In this document: positions 17,510 to 26,874 of the stretch, piece by piece | How the letters are laid out: every line of letters starts with the position of its first letter | How positions within the stretch are numbered: position 1 is the stretch's first letter | Assembly: GCF_014648995.1 (NCBI RefSeq) | Contig: NZ_BMSE01000015.1 | Coordinates: 174,893 to 238,892 of the forward strand | Source of the DNA: Streptomyces massasporeus | GTDB taxonomy: Bacteria; Actinomycetota; Actinomycetes; Streptomycetales; Streptomycetaceae | DNA length: 64,000 bases | Direction of reading: 5' to 3' | Translations under genes and position numbers: made by a program | The notes under the pieces: model-generated | The model's input: only the letters and a program-made list of their open reading frames with translations | Told to the model about the DNA's origin: nothing | The model's database searches: none

Positions 17510-17725
17510 CTCGCCCTCTTCCGATCATGGTGTTACCAGGCCTCTCGCATTCGCCCGGTCCGCCGGGTGATGCCCGTCGAAACCGGGCGGCGGCGACGGG
17601 TCCGGCGTCTTCCTCGTTGACCTTCGCCCGGATTGCTCCGGTGTGGCAGGGCGGGCTCTTCGGGGGTAATGACAGGGCCCCTCTCCCGCCCGCGCAGCCG
17701 GTGCCCAGCGGGTGAGACTGGAGTC

Positions 17726-18622
17726 ATGGCATCCGAGAGCGCGCGCAGCGAGGGCGCCGAGCTGGGCCGCTTCCTGCGCGCCCGCCGCACCCAGACCAGT
17801 CCCGAACACGTCGGCCTCACCGTCGGCGCCGGCATCCGTCGCACCCCCGGTCTGCGCCGCGAGGAGCTGGCTACCCTCGCCGGGATCAGCATCGACTACT
17901 ACGTGCGCCTGGAACGCGGCAAGGAGACCCGCCCCAGTCCCGCAGTCCTCGACTCGCTCGCCCGCGCTCTGCACATGGACGACCAGGAGCACCAGCACCT
18001 GCGTGAGCTCGCGGCACGTGCCGCCCGCTACGCGCCCGAGCCGCCGCCGGCCCCTGGCCGCACCGTGCGCCCCCACCTGAAGCTGCTGCTGGAGTCGCTG
18101 CGGCCGAACCCGGCCTACGTCATCAGCCGCAGCATGGACATGCTGGCCTGGAACCCTGGCGGCCTCGCCCTGTACGTGGGCCTGGAGGACTGGCCTGCCA
18201 AGCATCGCAACCTGGCCCGCTACCTCTTCCTCCACCCGGCCGCGCGGGATCTCTTCGGCGACTGGGACCGCCAGATCACCGGCTGCGTCGCCCGGCTGCG
18301 CGCTGTCGCCGGCACCGCCCCTGACGCTCCTGACCTGACCAACCTCGTCGGCGAGCTCCTTCTCAAGAGCTCCGACTTCGCCCGGTTGTGGGAGCGTTAC
18401 GAGGTCACCGGCCGCAAGCCCGCGCAGAAAACCTTTCAGCATCCCCGCGTCGGCACGGTCACGCTCACCTCCCAGTCCATGCACCTGGAAGGCACCCCCG
18501 GCCAGCGTATCGGCGTCTATACCGCTGAACCCGGCACCGCCGACCACGACGCCATGATGCTGCTCGACATGACCGCGCCCGTAGCCGCGCCCGGCCAGGA
18601 CATCCCGCACACGTCACCCTGA
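17726..18622 (+). CDS. XRE-family regulator with MmyB-like domain
   Basis: The 298-residue protein has an N-terminal helix-turn-helix of the XRE type (GLRREELATLAGISIDYYVR) followed by the MmyB-like ligand domain (RPNPAYVISRSMDMLAWNPG, RYLFLHPAARDLFGDW, HPRVGTVTLTSQSMHLEGTP). These proteins in actinomycetes usually regulate an adjacent oxidoreductase, and the MmyB domain is thought to bind a fatty or small ligand. The ATG at 17726 is chosen over upstream in-frame starts because the helix-turn-helix follows at normal distance. Its divergent partner is the aldo/keto reductase. Confidence 0.9.
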   Translation: MASESARSEGAELGRFLRARRTQTSPEHVGLTVGAGIRRTPGLRREELATLAGISIDYYVRLERGKETRPSPAVLDSLARALHMDDQEHQHLRELAARAARYAPEPPPAPGRTVRPHLKLLLESLRPNPAYVISRSMDMLAWNPGGLALYVGLEDWPAKHRNLARYLFLHPAARDLFGDWDRQITGCVARLRAVAGTAPDAPDLTNLVGELLLKSSDFARLWERYEVTGRKPAQKTFQHPRVGTVTLTSQSMHLEGTPGQRIGVYTAEPGTADHDAMMLLDMTAPVAAPGQDIPHTSP

Positions 18623-18849
18623 CCGTCGTTCTCACAAACGTCGGTTCCGACAGGGGCGACTGGCGACAGGCGACAGGCGAGAAACGCGGGGGGCCGCTGC
18701 GTTCGTCGAGAGCGAGGAGCGTGTCCAGAACGAGCAGTGCAACGCGGCCACGGACGCCGTCCGCAGTTGACCACGCTCCTGTGTTCAAGCCTCGTCGTGC
18801 TGATGTGGTGGGACGACGGGGCGGCGGTTGATCGTCAGGTTGCATACGT

Positions 18850-19342
18850 TTGCTGGTGACCGCGACGATCACCTACAACGTCATCGAGGCGGCCGTCGCC
18901 CTCACCGTCGGCACGATCGCCTCCTCCACCGCGCTGATCGGCTTTCGGCCTGGACGCCGTCATCGAGGTCTCCTCCGCCGCCGCGGTCGCCTGGCAGTCT
19001 CCGCCCGCGAGCACGCCGTACGCGAAGCCCGCGAGAAGACCACGCTGCGGATCATCTCGGTGTCGTTCTTCCTGCTGCCGCCTACGTCACCGCCTGCGTC
19101 GTCGCGCCCTGACCGGCACCGGCGAGGCCGAACGCTCCCTGCCCGGCATCGTCTTGGCCGCCCTGTCCCTGGCGGTGATGCCGTTCCGGTCCGCCGCCCA
19201 GCGGCGTACCGGACGCGAACTCGGTTCCGCCTCCACGGTCGCCGACTCCAAGCAGACCCTGCTGTGCACCTGCCCCCCCGCCGCGTCGCGCGACGACGCG
19301 GACGTGTGCGGCTGCCGGCCCGGCTGTACCTGCCCTCTATGA
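18850..19342 (+). pseudogene. Cation diffusion facilitator remnant
   Basis: Plus-strand frames give RLLVTATITYNVIEAAVALT, then in a second frame VIEVSSAAAVAWQ, then in the first again AREHAVREAREKTTLRIISV. Finally, in a third, come GTGEAERSLPGIVLAALSLA and GRELGSASTVADSKQTLLCT. These are consecutive parts of a CzcD-like cation efflux protein of actinomycetes. Several frameshifts and a missing C-terminus show it is dead. The intact TauE/SafE gene follows. Confidence 0.7.
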
Positions 19343-19418
19343 ACATCGTGTTGCAGGAAGGCCATATGGCCGTCCGACGCGCTGATACTGGCCGGGCGGG
19401 CGACGGGCGGGGGCAACG

Positions 19419-20204
19419 GTGGACTGGACAGTGCCGGGAGGGCTGGCCGCCGGCCTGCTGATCGCGACCGTGACGGCCCCGGTCGGTGTGTCGGGGGCGG
19501 TGTTTCTGCTACCGGTTCAGCTGAGCGTCTTCGGCGTGCCCAACCCGGCGGTCACTCCGACCAACCTGCTGTTCAACGTCGTCGCCGGCCCCGGCGCCCT
19601 GTGGCGCTACCGCCACGACGGCGCCCTGCGCGGCGGCCTCGCCCGACGGCTGGTGCTGGGCACTCTGCCCGGCGTCGTCGTCGGCGCCGCCATCCGCGTC
19701 TTCGCCCTGCCCGGCCCGGACCTCTTCCGGCTCCTGATCGCCATTCTGCTGCTGCCGCTCGGCCTCTGGCTGTGCCTGCGCACCCTCGCCCCGGCGCGCC
19801 ACCGCCCGCCGCACGCAGGCGAGGTGCCCCCACGTACCCTCACCGGCCTCGCCATGGTGGTCGGAGTGGTCGGCGGCATCTACGGCATCGGCGGCGGCTC
19901 CCTGCTCGGCCCGATCCTCGTCGGGCGTGGCCTGCCCGTCGCACTCGTCGCCCCGGCCGCGCTTGCCGCCACCTTCGCCACCTCCATCGTCGGCGCCGCC
20001 GCCTACACGCTGCTGTCGCTCGTGAGCACCGGGGACGTCGCCCCCGACTGGTGGTTCGGGCTCGCCTGCGGCACCGGCGGCCTGATCGGCGGCTACCTTG
20101 GCGCACGCCTCCAACCGCGCCTACCCGAACGGGCCCTACGTCTCCTGCTCGGCACCCTCGCTGCATCCGTCGGCGCCCTGTACGCAGGTCAGACCCTGAA
20201 CTGA
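19419..20204 (+). CDS. TauE/SafE family sulfite/anion exporter
   Basis: The 261-residue protein has about eight hydrophobic segments in two repeats, with the family glycine-rich motifs in each half (VTAPVGVSGAVFLLPVQLS near 17-35 and GGIYGIGGGSLLGPILVG near 147-164). TauE/SafE proteins move sulfoacetate, sulfite or other organic anions across the membrane. The start is a GTG at 19419 after a G-rich stretch. No sulfur-metabolism gene is adjacent, so the substrate is unknown. Confidence 0.85.
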   Translation: MDWTVPGGLAAGLLIATVTAPVGVSGAVFLLPVQLSVFGVPNPAVTPTNLLFNVVAGPGALWRYRHDGALRGGLARRLVLGTLPGVVVGAAIRVFALPGPDLFRLLIAILLLPLGLWLCLRTLAPARHRPPHAGEVPPRTLTGLAMVVGVVGGIYGIGGGSLLGPILVGRGLPVALVAPAALAATFATSIVGAAAYTLLSLVSTGDVAPDWWFGLACGTGGLIGGYLGARLQPRLPERALRLLLGTLAASVGALYAGQTLN

Positions 20205-20433
20205 ATGCCGGTTGGGGATTGACGACGCAGGTCTCGCAACGGGCATTTGGCGCTGGACAACGGACAAGAACAAACCCTGTCCACATCTTCGGCTCCGCTG
20301 CCCACCCCGGGGGCAGAAGAGGACTGTCCACGGCCACACCCAGGGTGCGCGGCACCAGCGCCACCGGACCGATACCGCCCGCGCGGGCAACCGCCCCAGC
20401 AGCGGTTGCCTCGATCGTGAACGGAGAGCTCGC

Positions 20434-20559
20434 ATGCGTGCGGACGCCGTCGTCTCGGGCGCGGGACCCGTCGGACTGCCGGCCGCCGAGCTCCTCGATT
20501 CGGCCGGCGTGTCCACCGCGTCGCGCTTCCGTACCTGCCGGATCTGCACCGGGCTATAG
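20434..20559 (+). pseudogene. FAD-dependent monooxygenase N-terminal fragment
   Basis: An ATG behind CGGAGAG starts a 41-residue frame with a dinucleotide-binding motif (AVVSGAGPVGLPAAELL) as found at the start of PHBH-type FAD monooxygenases. The frame stops after one helix. A real enzyme would have about 400-500 residues, so this is a 5' remnant. Confidence 0.5.
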
Positions 20560-20577
20560 GGCACACCGTCCATCTGC

Positions 20578-20613
20578 GCGTCCTGTGCGTCCTGTGCGTC
20601 CTGTGCGTCCTGC
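20578..20613. repeat. Tandem 9-bp repeat, four copies
   Basis: Four copies of GCGTCCTGT, the last ending in C, lie head to tail. They sit in the gap between the FAD fragment and the YdcF gene. No function is evident. Confidence 0.8.
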
Positions 20614-20795
20614 GCGGCTGCCGGGCAGCACCACCGGCGTGACAGGCCGGTCTCGCCGAACGCACCGCCGCCCGCCCGCGTTCGGCGCACCACGGCGGGT
20701 CTGGGAGGATGGCCGGCAGCCGTCCGTCCCGGGGCCGGGAACCCGCGGGCGGCGAAGGGCGGGCGGGTACGGGCAGCGGGCAGGAGGGCGGAGCG

Positions 20796-21803
20796 GTGCG
20801 GCACATGCTGGAGTACCCGGAGTACCTTGCCGCGGTCGTGTTCGCCGCGGGCGGCGGCGTCAACGCCCTGCTGGCACCGCACCGGTTCTCCACCGCCGTC
20901 CTGTTCTGCCTCGCGGTGACCTCTGCCGGACTCGGCGTGGCCGGTCGCAGCGCGGCAGCCCATCCGACCATCGCCACCGTCCTCGCCGTCGCCGCCCTGC
21001 TCCTGGCGCTCGCGCTGGGCCTGCTGCTGCTGGCCGACGGTGTCCTCCTGGTCCGGCGTTACGGACCGCAGGCAGCCCTGCTGGCGACCGGGGCCGCCGG
21101 CTGCGCGGTGCTGGCGGTGCTCGGCCTCGACGCGGTCCTCCACGCGGTCGGCGGCGAGGCATTCGGTGCCCTCATGGTCGCGGTGAACGCGGCCGCGGGA
21201 TACCTCACTCTGCTCTTCCTCGTCTTCGCCGGCTACGTGTTCGTCCGGGGTCGTACTACCCCCCTGCCGGAAACCACCCATGTCGTCGTCCTGGGCGCCG
21301 GGCTCAACGGCGACCGGCCCGGCCCGCTGCTGACCCGCAGGCTGGAGCGTGCCCTTGCGATCGATGCCGCCCGCGCACCGGACACGCCTCCTGTGGTGTT
21401 CGTCCTCTCGGGCGGCCAGGGCGACGACGAGGTCCGCTCCGAGGCGGACGCGATGGCCGACCATCTGCGCGAACGCGGAGTGCCCGCCGACCGGATCGTG
21501 CGAGAAGACCGCTCCGTCAACACCGGGCAGAACCTCCGCTTCAGCGCGGCGCTCGTGGACGGCACCACTCCCGGCCACCGTGCCACGGTGGTCACCAGCG
21601 GCTTCCACGTCTACCGCACGACCCTGCTGGCCCGCCGCGTCGGCGTGCCCGTGCACGTCGTGGGCGCGCCGACCTCCCCCGCCTACTGGCTGGCCGCGAC
21701 ACTGCGCGAATTCGCCGCCATCCTGTGGCTGGACCGCCTCCCCCTGGTCGGACTCAGCCTGCTGCTGGCAGTGCCGGTGGCGACGGTGGTATTCGAGCAC
21801 TGA
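20796..21803 (+). CDS. YdcF/SanA/ElyC-type membrane protein (DUF218)
   Basis: The 335-residue protein has about five N-terminal hydrophobic helices up to residue 150. A cytoplasmic- or surface-type DUF218 domain follows: VVVLGAGLNGDRPGPLLTRR, then VLSGGQGDDE, SEADAM, NTGQNLRFS and VVTSGFHVYR. A C-terminal hydrophobic segment ends it. DUF218 proteins such as SanA and ElyC affect envelope integrity and peptidoglycan precursor handling. The GTG at 20796 is eight bases after AGGAGG (20782-20787) and is preferred over upstream starts. Confidence 0.85.
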   Translation: MRHMLEYPEYLAAVVFAAGGGVNALLAPHRFSTAVLFCLAVTSAGLGVAGRSAAAHPTIATVLAVAALLLALALGLLLLADGVLLVRRYGPQAALLATGAAGCAVLAVLGLDAVLHAVGGEAFGALMVAVNAAAGYLTLLFLVFAGYVFVRGRTTPLPETTHVVVLGAGLNGDRPGPLLTRRLERALAIDAARAPDTPPVVFVLSGGQGDDEVRSEADAMADHLRERGVPADRIVREDRSVNTGQNLRFSAALVDGTTPGHRATVVTSGFHVYRTTLLARRVGVPVHVVGAPTSPAYWLAATLREFAAILWLDRLPLVGLSLLLAVPVATVVFEH

Positions 21804-22402
21804 AGCGCCGGACGCAGACCTTCTCCACTCTGTTTCGTCCTGGTACCGCGCAGGAGGTGCGGGCCACCGGGTACTCGGTCCCCAGCGGCGACTTTGCCCG
21901 CCGGAGTAGTGCGCCACCCGGAAGTGACCGCGGTCAATATCGTCTGCGCGGGAACGAGCAGTCGTGTGGTCGACTCCGGGTGGGTGCCCACGCGTATGCG
22001 AGGGCGGGCGCACCGGACGATCCTCTGACAGCCGGATACCGGACCCAGACGTGGCTGGCGGGCGCCCGGCGGCGTCGTCCCGCGCATGGGCGGCTGCTGG
22101 TACCACCGGCGTTCCCGGGCGCTGCATCCCGTACGCGAGGACGAACGGTTCCAGGTTCGTCTCCTGCGGGCCCTGGAGCGTCACACGGGTGTGGTGCCCG
22201 TCCCGGGACCAGGCCTTCGTCACATCCCGCTTGCCATGGAGTGCGCTCGAAGTCATAGCGTCGAGGATGCAACGGCGCACGAAGCCGTCTCAGCGTCCCG
22301 CTCCTCATGGGATGCCGGGTGACGGCATCTGCGCCTGGATGGACGGGAGGCTCGGTGTCGCCCGAAGGACGATCAAGCGTGCAGGGAAGGCTGAGACACG
22401 AC
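21804..22402. other. Gap without a supported gene
   Basis: On the minus strand around 22130-22280 a frame reads DVTKAWSRDGHHTRVTLQGP and then LEPFVLAYGMQRPG, which looks like real protein, but it leads into low-complexity sequence. I treat it as an unidentified remnant. The last bases hold the promoter of the aldo/keto reductase. Confidence 0.35.
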
Positions 22403-23392
22403 ATGCGGAAGCGTAGTCTGCGGGAATTGCAGGTATCGGCCATCGGCCTGGGGTGCATGGGCATGTCCGCCTTCTACGGAACGGCCGATGAGGAGGAGGG
22501 CGTCGCGACGATCCGGCACGCCCTCGATCTCGGGGTGAACTTCCTCGACACCGCGCAGATGTATGGCCCGCTCACCAACGAGTCCCTCGTCGGCGAGGCG
22601 ATTCGGGGGCGCCGCGACGAGTATGTGATCGCGACGAAGTTCAACTACCGGATGGATGACGCTGTACCGGGCGACATCAGCACGGTCGGCCCGCAGGACG
22701 GCTCGGCCGAACACGTCCGCGGTTCCGTCCACGGCTCGCTGAAGCGGCTGGGCACCGACCACATCGACCTGTACTACCAGCACAGGGTCGACCCGAACGT
22801 GCCCATCGAGGAGACGGTCGGCGCGCTGGGCGAACTGGTCGCCGAGGGCAAGGTGCGCTACATCGGGCTGAGCGAGGCGAGCGCCCAGACCATCCGGCGT
22901 GCGCACGCCGTGCACCCGGTCACGGCCGTGCAGAGCGAGTACTCGCTGTGGTCGCGGGACGTGGAGGCCGAAGTGCTGCCGGCCTGCAGGGAACTGGGGA
23001 TCGGCTTCGTACCGTATTCGCCCCTCGGCCGCGGCTTCCTCGCCGGGCGGTTCACCTCGCCGGACGACTTGGACGCCAACGACTGGCGCCGTCAGAACCC
23101 GCGCTTCCAGGACGCCAATCTGGAGGCGAACCTGCGGCTGGCGGCGAAGGTGAAGGAGATCGCCGCCGAGAAGGATGTGACACCGGCTCAGCTGGCCATC
23201 GCGTGGGTGCTGGCCCAGGGCGAGGACCTTGTGCCGATCCCGGGCACCAAGCGCCGCACCTACCTGGAGCAGAACGCCGCCGCCGTCGACATCGACTTGA
23301 CGAAGGACGACCTGGCCCGCATCGATGCGGAGCTGCCCGAGGCGGCCGGTGAGCGGTACGACGAGGCAGGGATGCGGTCCGTCAACCGGTAG
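22403..23392 (+). CDS. Aldo/keto reductase
   Basis: The 329-residue enzyme has the catalytic residues in FLDTAQMYGPLTNE (Asp, Tyr), YVIATKFNY (Lys) and YYQHRVD (His), and the cofactor end GTKRRTYLEQNAAA. It is a complete relative of the reductase at 16532-17509, with identical stretches such as RLGTDHIDLYYQHRVDPN, so the two probably arose by duplication or repeated acquisition. It should reduce aldehydes or ketones with NADPH. The ATG at 22403 is used; no regulator is adjacent. Confidence 0.9.
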   Translation: MRKRSLRELQVSAIGLGCMGMSAFYGTADEEEGVATIRHALDLGVNFLDTAQMYGPLTNESLVGEAIRGRRDEYVIATKFNYRMDDAVPGDISTVGPQDGSAEHVRGSVHGSLKRLGTDHIDLYYQHRVDPNVPIEETVGALGELVAEGKVRYIGLSEASAQTIRRAHAVHPVTAVQSEYSLWSRDVEAEVLPACRELGIGFVPYSPLGRGFLAGRFTSPDDLDANDWRRQNPRFQDANLEANLRLAAKVKEIAAEKDVTPAQLAIAWVLAQGEDLVPIPGTKRRTYLEQNAAAVDIDLTKDDLARIDAELPEAAGERYDEAGMRSVNR

Positions 23393-23469
23393 GCGGAGGG
23401 GGCGCACACACCACACGGGGGCTCCGCAGGGAACGCGGCCGGGGGCATCGATCTCCCGACCGCCGTAGG

Positions 23470-23672
23470 AGGCGTCGCTGGTCGCGGTCGCCGCACGCTC
23501 CACCTGCAGCAAGGCCGACCAGGACCCCGTCCAATGGCTCCTGCCGGCCGCCGACGTGCACCCGCTACGCCGTGGAGTGGGTGGCCCCCAAGCTGCGCTG
23601 GCACCTGACCGCGGACGAGGCCGCGCTGACCGCCCTGCGGGAGCCGGCCGGCGACTGCCCGCTGCAGACTGT
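23470..23672 (+). pseudogene. Secreted HNH endonuclease C-terminal remnant
   Basis: One frame reads SLVAVAARSTCSKADQDPVQ then WLLPAADVH. The next frame continues CTRYAVEWVAPKLRWHLTAD and ALREPAGDCP. Together this matches the C-terminal part of the small secreted HNH (DUF1524-like) nucleases of Streptomyces, including the SKxDQDP motif. The catalytic N-terminal half is absent and the frame is broken once. Confidence 0.5.
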
Positions 23673-23703
23673 CGACCACGAGCCGGCCGTGGAGGCAGAG
23701 GCG

Positions 23704-23971
<268 letters not shown>

Positions 23972-24179
23972 GCCAGGTCCCCTTCTGCGCAGGTTCCCGC
24001 TCGCCGAGGCGCTTCACTCGACCGAGTACCCGAAGCCGACGGTGAGTGCCAGGCCTGTGCGCTCTTTGTGGTTGGCGTCAGGGCGCGTCGGGTGCACTCT
24101 CCTGGGCGGGTTCCTTGGATGCCCGGTGATCCGGACCGGCGACGGGGGCGGCGGCATGCAGCGCGGCTTCGACTTGGCG

Positions 24180-24425
24180 GTTGCTGGAGGGCGAGGGCGG
24201 TCTCCACGGCGAGGAAGGCGATGTTCCCGACCGCCGGGCGCAGCGCGAGCCCGAGCAGCAGCCGGTCCCGGAAGACGTACGAGGCCCCGGCCCGCGCCCG
24301 GACAAGCAGCGACTCGCGCATCTCGGGCCGGGGCCGGGGGAGGGCGGGGAAGGGACCGTACGAGCAGCGCGGACATCGTGAACGACACTGCGTCGGCGAG
24401 CAGCGGAACCGCCCACTGTCCGCGC
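24180..24425 (-). pseudogene. MFS transporter fragment
   Basis: Two minus-strand frames give AVPLLADAVSFTMSALLVRS and then LRESLL-type sequence leading to YVFRDRLLLGLALRPAVGNI and AFLAVETALAL. This is the loop and one transmembrane helix from the middle of an actinobacterial major facilitator. Both ends are missing and the frame is shifted, so it is a fragment. Confidence 0.5.
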
Positions 24426-24621
24426 GGGCAGGGTCGCGGCGCCAGCCGGTGGGGGAGGAGCTGTTGTCGAGGGGCTGCAGAAGCTGGACCTGGTCGTTGC
24501 GGGGCTGCTGCCCGTCGGCGGCCGCGCGAGCGGCGACGGTGAAGTGCGCGCCGACGAATGCGTCCTGGAGGTTCTCGGCTGTGTGCGGCTGCTCCCTTCG
24601 GCTCGGCTGCGCAGCCGGAGC

Positions 24622-25191
24622 TCAGTTCGGCCGCTCGTACTCGTCGACCGAACCGTCCCCGTTGTCGTCGAACATGTAGTCGTATTCGTCGCCGTAGCTG
24701 TCCCGGTAGCGCATACACGTGCCCTGGGCGCGCAGCTCGGGCTCGCCGTCGTAGTACCCGAGGTGGAGGGTGATCCGGATGCCGTTGTCGAGGGTGGCGG
24801 CGATGCCGTTGTCGACCTTCTCGACGGTACGGCCGTCTTCGCGCCAGGTGTTGCGGAGGGACGCAAGGGCCGCGCGGTAGTCGTCGTCGCTGGCGAAGTC
24901 CAGGTCCCAGGTGAAGATTGGCTCGTCCCGGCTGACGCCGGTGTCGTCGAAGCCGAAGTCGTCCACGCATGAGGAGCTGTCCTGCCGGGAGGCGTACGGC
25001 TCCTTGGCGGGTGCCGGGGACAGCGCGCGGTAGACGTCCTCGCCGGCCCGGGTGGTGGCGCGGACATGGTCACGGAAGGCCTCGGTGCTGCGCACGGGTC
25101 CGCCCTGTATCGCTTCGCACCCCTTGGCTGTCAGCCCGAAGAGTGCCACCAGGGTGACGCCGAGCACGGGGACCATGATCTTGGGCTTCAT
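24622..25191 (-). CDS. Secreted or membrane-anchored hypothetical protein
   Basis: The 189-residue product starts with a positively charged end and a hydrophobic helix (MKPKIMVPVLGVTLVALFGL) followed by a Cys at about 27 (TAKGC), similar to but not a consensus lipobox. The mature part is acidic and soluble, with two further Cys residues (SSCVDDFG, QGTCMRY) that could form a disulfide. The end DDNGDGSVDEYE resembles an EF-hand calcium loop (D-x-N-x-D-G), so calcium binding is possible. I do not recognise the family. The ATG at 25191 is preferred over a TTG at 25203. Confidence 0.6.
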   Translation of the reverse strand: MKPKIMVPVLGVTLVALFGLTAKGCEAIQGGPVRSTEAFRDHVRATTRAGEDVYRALSPAPAKEPYASRQDSSSCVDDFGFDDTGVSRDEPIFTWDLDFASDDDYRAALASLRNTWREDGRTVEKVDNGIAATLDNGIRITLHLGYYDGEPELRAQGTCMRYRDSYGDEYDYMFDDNGDGSVDEYERPN

Positions 25192-25698
25192 GCCGTTGAT
25201 CAAAGCCGCCGCGGCGCGACGCGCGGCAGCGCTCTGCTACTCAGTCGCCTACTCAGTCGGTCTGAGCAGCGGCGCTCAGAGCGGTCGTTGCGCGGGACGG
25301 ACAGCCCGGGACGGCAGTAGCGTCAGTGGCGGGGGAGGGGTACGTACGGGCACGAGAGGGCCCCGATCGTCTACAGGACGAGGGCGCGGTGGGCGGTGGG
25401 CGGTGTGCGCACCGGCGGTCCGGGCCGGACGGTCTGCTACCGGGTGCGACGCGGGCCCCGACGGTTGGCGGGCTCGCCCACTGGTCCGTGCGGCATGAAC
25501 GCTCGGCGGAGCGCTGACAGGTGGGACCGCCGGCCGGGGTGGGCTTCGCTCCGGGTGGGTGTCATGCCGTCCTCTCTGTCCGGCTCAGGCACGCGAGGAG
25601 GGATGCCGGTGGGGGCTTTGCGCGCCCAGTGGAACCCTGAACGCGGATCAGGTAGCGCTGTCCGGTGGGACCGTGCCATGGAGGTCGAGTGTGTGGCG
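25192..25698. other. Gap without a supported gene
   Basis: No frame here has recognisable protein character. The segment contains the promoter of the gene at 24622-25191 and the 3' flank of the truncated quinone oxidoreductase. Confidence 0.35.
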
Positions 25699-26199
25699 TC
25701 AGGGGCGCAGGACCAGTTTCCCCTTGGTACGGCGACCCAGCAGGTCCTCGTGCGCGTCGCGGGCACGTGCCAGGTCGTACTCCGCGCCGACCAGGGGCCG
25801 CAGGCGACCGCGTGCCGTGAGGTCGAGCAGTTGCGACAGTTCCGCACCGGCGGTGCCGTTCCTGGCGATGAGCGGGATGACCCAGAAGCCGGCGACGGTG
25901 ATGCTGTCCACCGCCAGCCGGCTCGGCGCGATCGCGGAGGCTGTCCGCCGGGACGAGGCGCCGTAGGTCACCAGCCGGCCGAGGGGCCCGAGGGTGTCCA
26001 GGGCGGCGTCGAGGACGGGACCGCCGATGGCGTCCAGGACGATGTCGGCCGGGCGTCCGTGGTTGGCGTCGAGAACCCGCTCCCGATAGCCGGCCGCATC
26101 GCCGTCGATGGCCGCGTCCGCGCCGAGTTCGAGAGCAAGGGCGCGCTTCTGCGCGGACGACACCGTGGCGATGATCCGTCCTGCCCCGAACTCCCGGGC
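25699..26199 (-). pseudogene. Quinone oxidoreductase, 5' half lost
   Basis: The surviving 166 residues are the C-terminal part of a zinc-independent MDR quinone oxidoreductase: AREFGAGRIIATVSSAQKRA, DIVLDAIGGPVLDAALDTLG, VTYGASS, and the ending AHEDLLGRRTKGKLVL. The frame is intact to the stop. At 26199 it abuts the end of an IS5-family transposase gene lying in the opposite direction, so the catalytic N-terminal domain and half the Rossmann fold are gone. A product from an internal start would lack substrate-binding parts. Confidence 0.75.
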
Positions 26200-26201
26200 C
26201 T

Positions 26202-26318
26202 TTCCGCCACCTGCGCATCCGCTGGGAGAGACGCGACGACATCCACGAAGCCTTCCTCGGCCTCGCCACCTGCCTCATCACCCACCGCCACGCCCAACGC
26301 CTTTGTTGGGACCTCTAA
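26202..26318 (+). pseudogene. IS5-family transposase C-terminal remnant
   Basis: The frame reads FRHLRIRWERRDDIHEAFLG and ends with HAQRLCWDL and TAA. This is the usual last 40 residues of IS5-family (IS4/5 group) DDE transposases, including the final Glu region (RWERRDDIHEAFL). Everything upstream is replaced by the quinone oxidoreductase remnant. Confidence 0.7.
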
Positions 26319-26379
26319 GGGAAGACGTCCCGCATCCTGCGGGGAAAGCAGGTGCAAGCCCTGCCCGACGCCCCACTTC

Positions 26380-26407
26380 GTCCCGTACTGCCCGGCAGGT
26401 ACGGGAC
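26380..26407. terminator. Hairpin downstream of IS5 fragment
   Basis: GTCCCGTAC and GTACGGGAC form a 9-bp stem around a 10-base middle that can extend it with a one-base bulge. CTTTT follows on the plus strand. It may end transcription from the IS5 remnant side. Confidence 0.45.
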
Positions 26408-26632
26408 CTTTTCGCATCCCTGGCCTGATATGCCGCTGGCTCCGGGCCCCCGGGCGCCAGGGCACGCCACCCCCGGGCACCGCGGAGCCCAGCCGAGCGG
26501 CTGCGCCACCTCCAGGATGCGTTCGCCAAAGCGGCCGATGACTCCCGCGCGCGGATCGTCAGTCATGGGCTGAGGCGGGCTGCGCAGCAAGGCCGGGCTT
26601 GGGGCGGGGCGGGGTGGCTTTGAGGCCAAACA

Positions 26633-26670
26633 GGCCTGTGGGCCCCGGGAGCTCCCGGGGCCCACAGGCC
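26633..26670. terminator. Perfect 38-bp palindrome, likely bidirectional terminator
   Basis: Bases 26633-26651 (GGCCTGTGGGCCCCGGGAG) are exactly complementary to 26652-26670. The palindrome lies 17 bases past the stop of the small minus-strand membrane protein, and TTTGG follows on that strand. This fits an intrinsic terminator of the strong stem type. Confidence 0.75.
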
Positions 26671-26687
26671 GGCTGCTGTGTGGTCCA

Positions 26688-26858
26688 TTACCAGCGGTAC
26701 CAGCGGCCCTTGCGGCCTCCTGTGTCCGCACTGCGCAGCACGAAGCCCAGCAGCCAGACGACCAGCACGATGACGGCGATCCACCACAGTGCCTTCAGCG
26801 CGAAGCCCGCGCCGAAGAGGATCAGGGCCAGAAGCAGGACGAGAAGCAGGGGAACCAT
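26688..26858 (-). CDS. Small hydrophobic membrane protein, 56 residues
   Basis: The ATG at 26858 follows GGAGG by nine bases. The product is two hydrophobic helices (VPLLLVLLLALILFGAGFAL and WWIAVIVLVVWLLGFVL) and a basic, glycine-rich tail ending GRWYRW. Proteins with this layout and this ending are widespread in Streptomyces and annotated only as hydrophobic proteins. A perfect palindrome terminates the transcription unit, so the gene is a well-formed single-gene unit within a decayed stretch. Confidence 0.8.
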   Translation of the reverse strand: MVPLLLVLLLALILFGAGFALKALWWIAVIVLVVWLLGFVLRSADTGGRKGRWYRW

Positions 26859-26874
26859 AGTTATCAACCTCCGC

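Noticed and set aside
20136..22280. A 714-codon open frame on the minus strand
   Set aside because: It lies opposite the TauE/SafE and YdcF genes, is rich in Arg, Gly and Ala, and has no domain. It is a shadow of high-G+C coding sequence.
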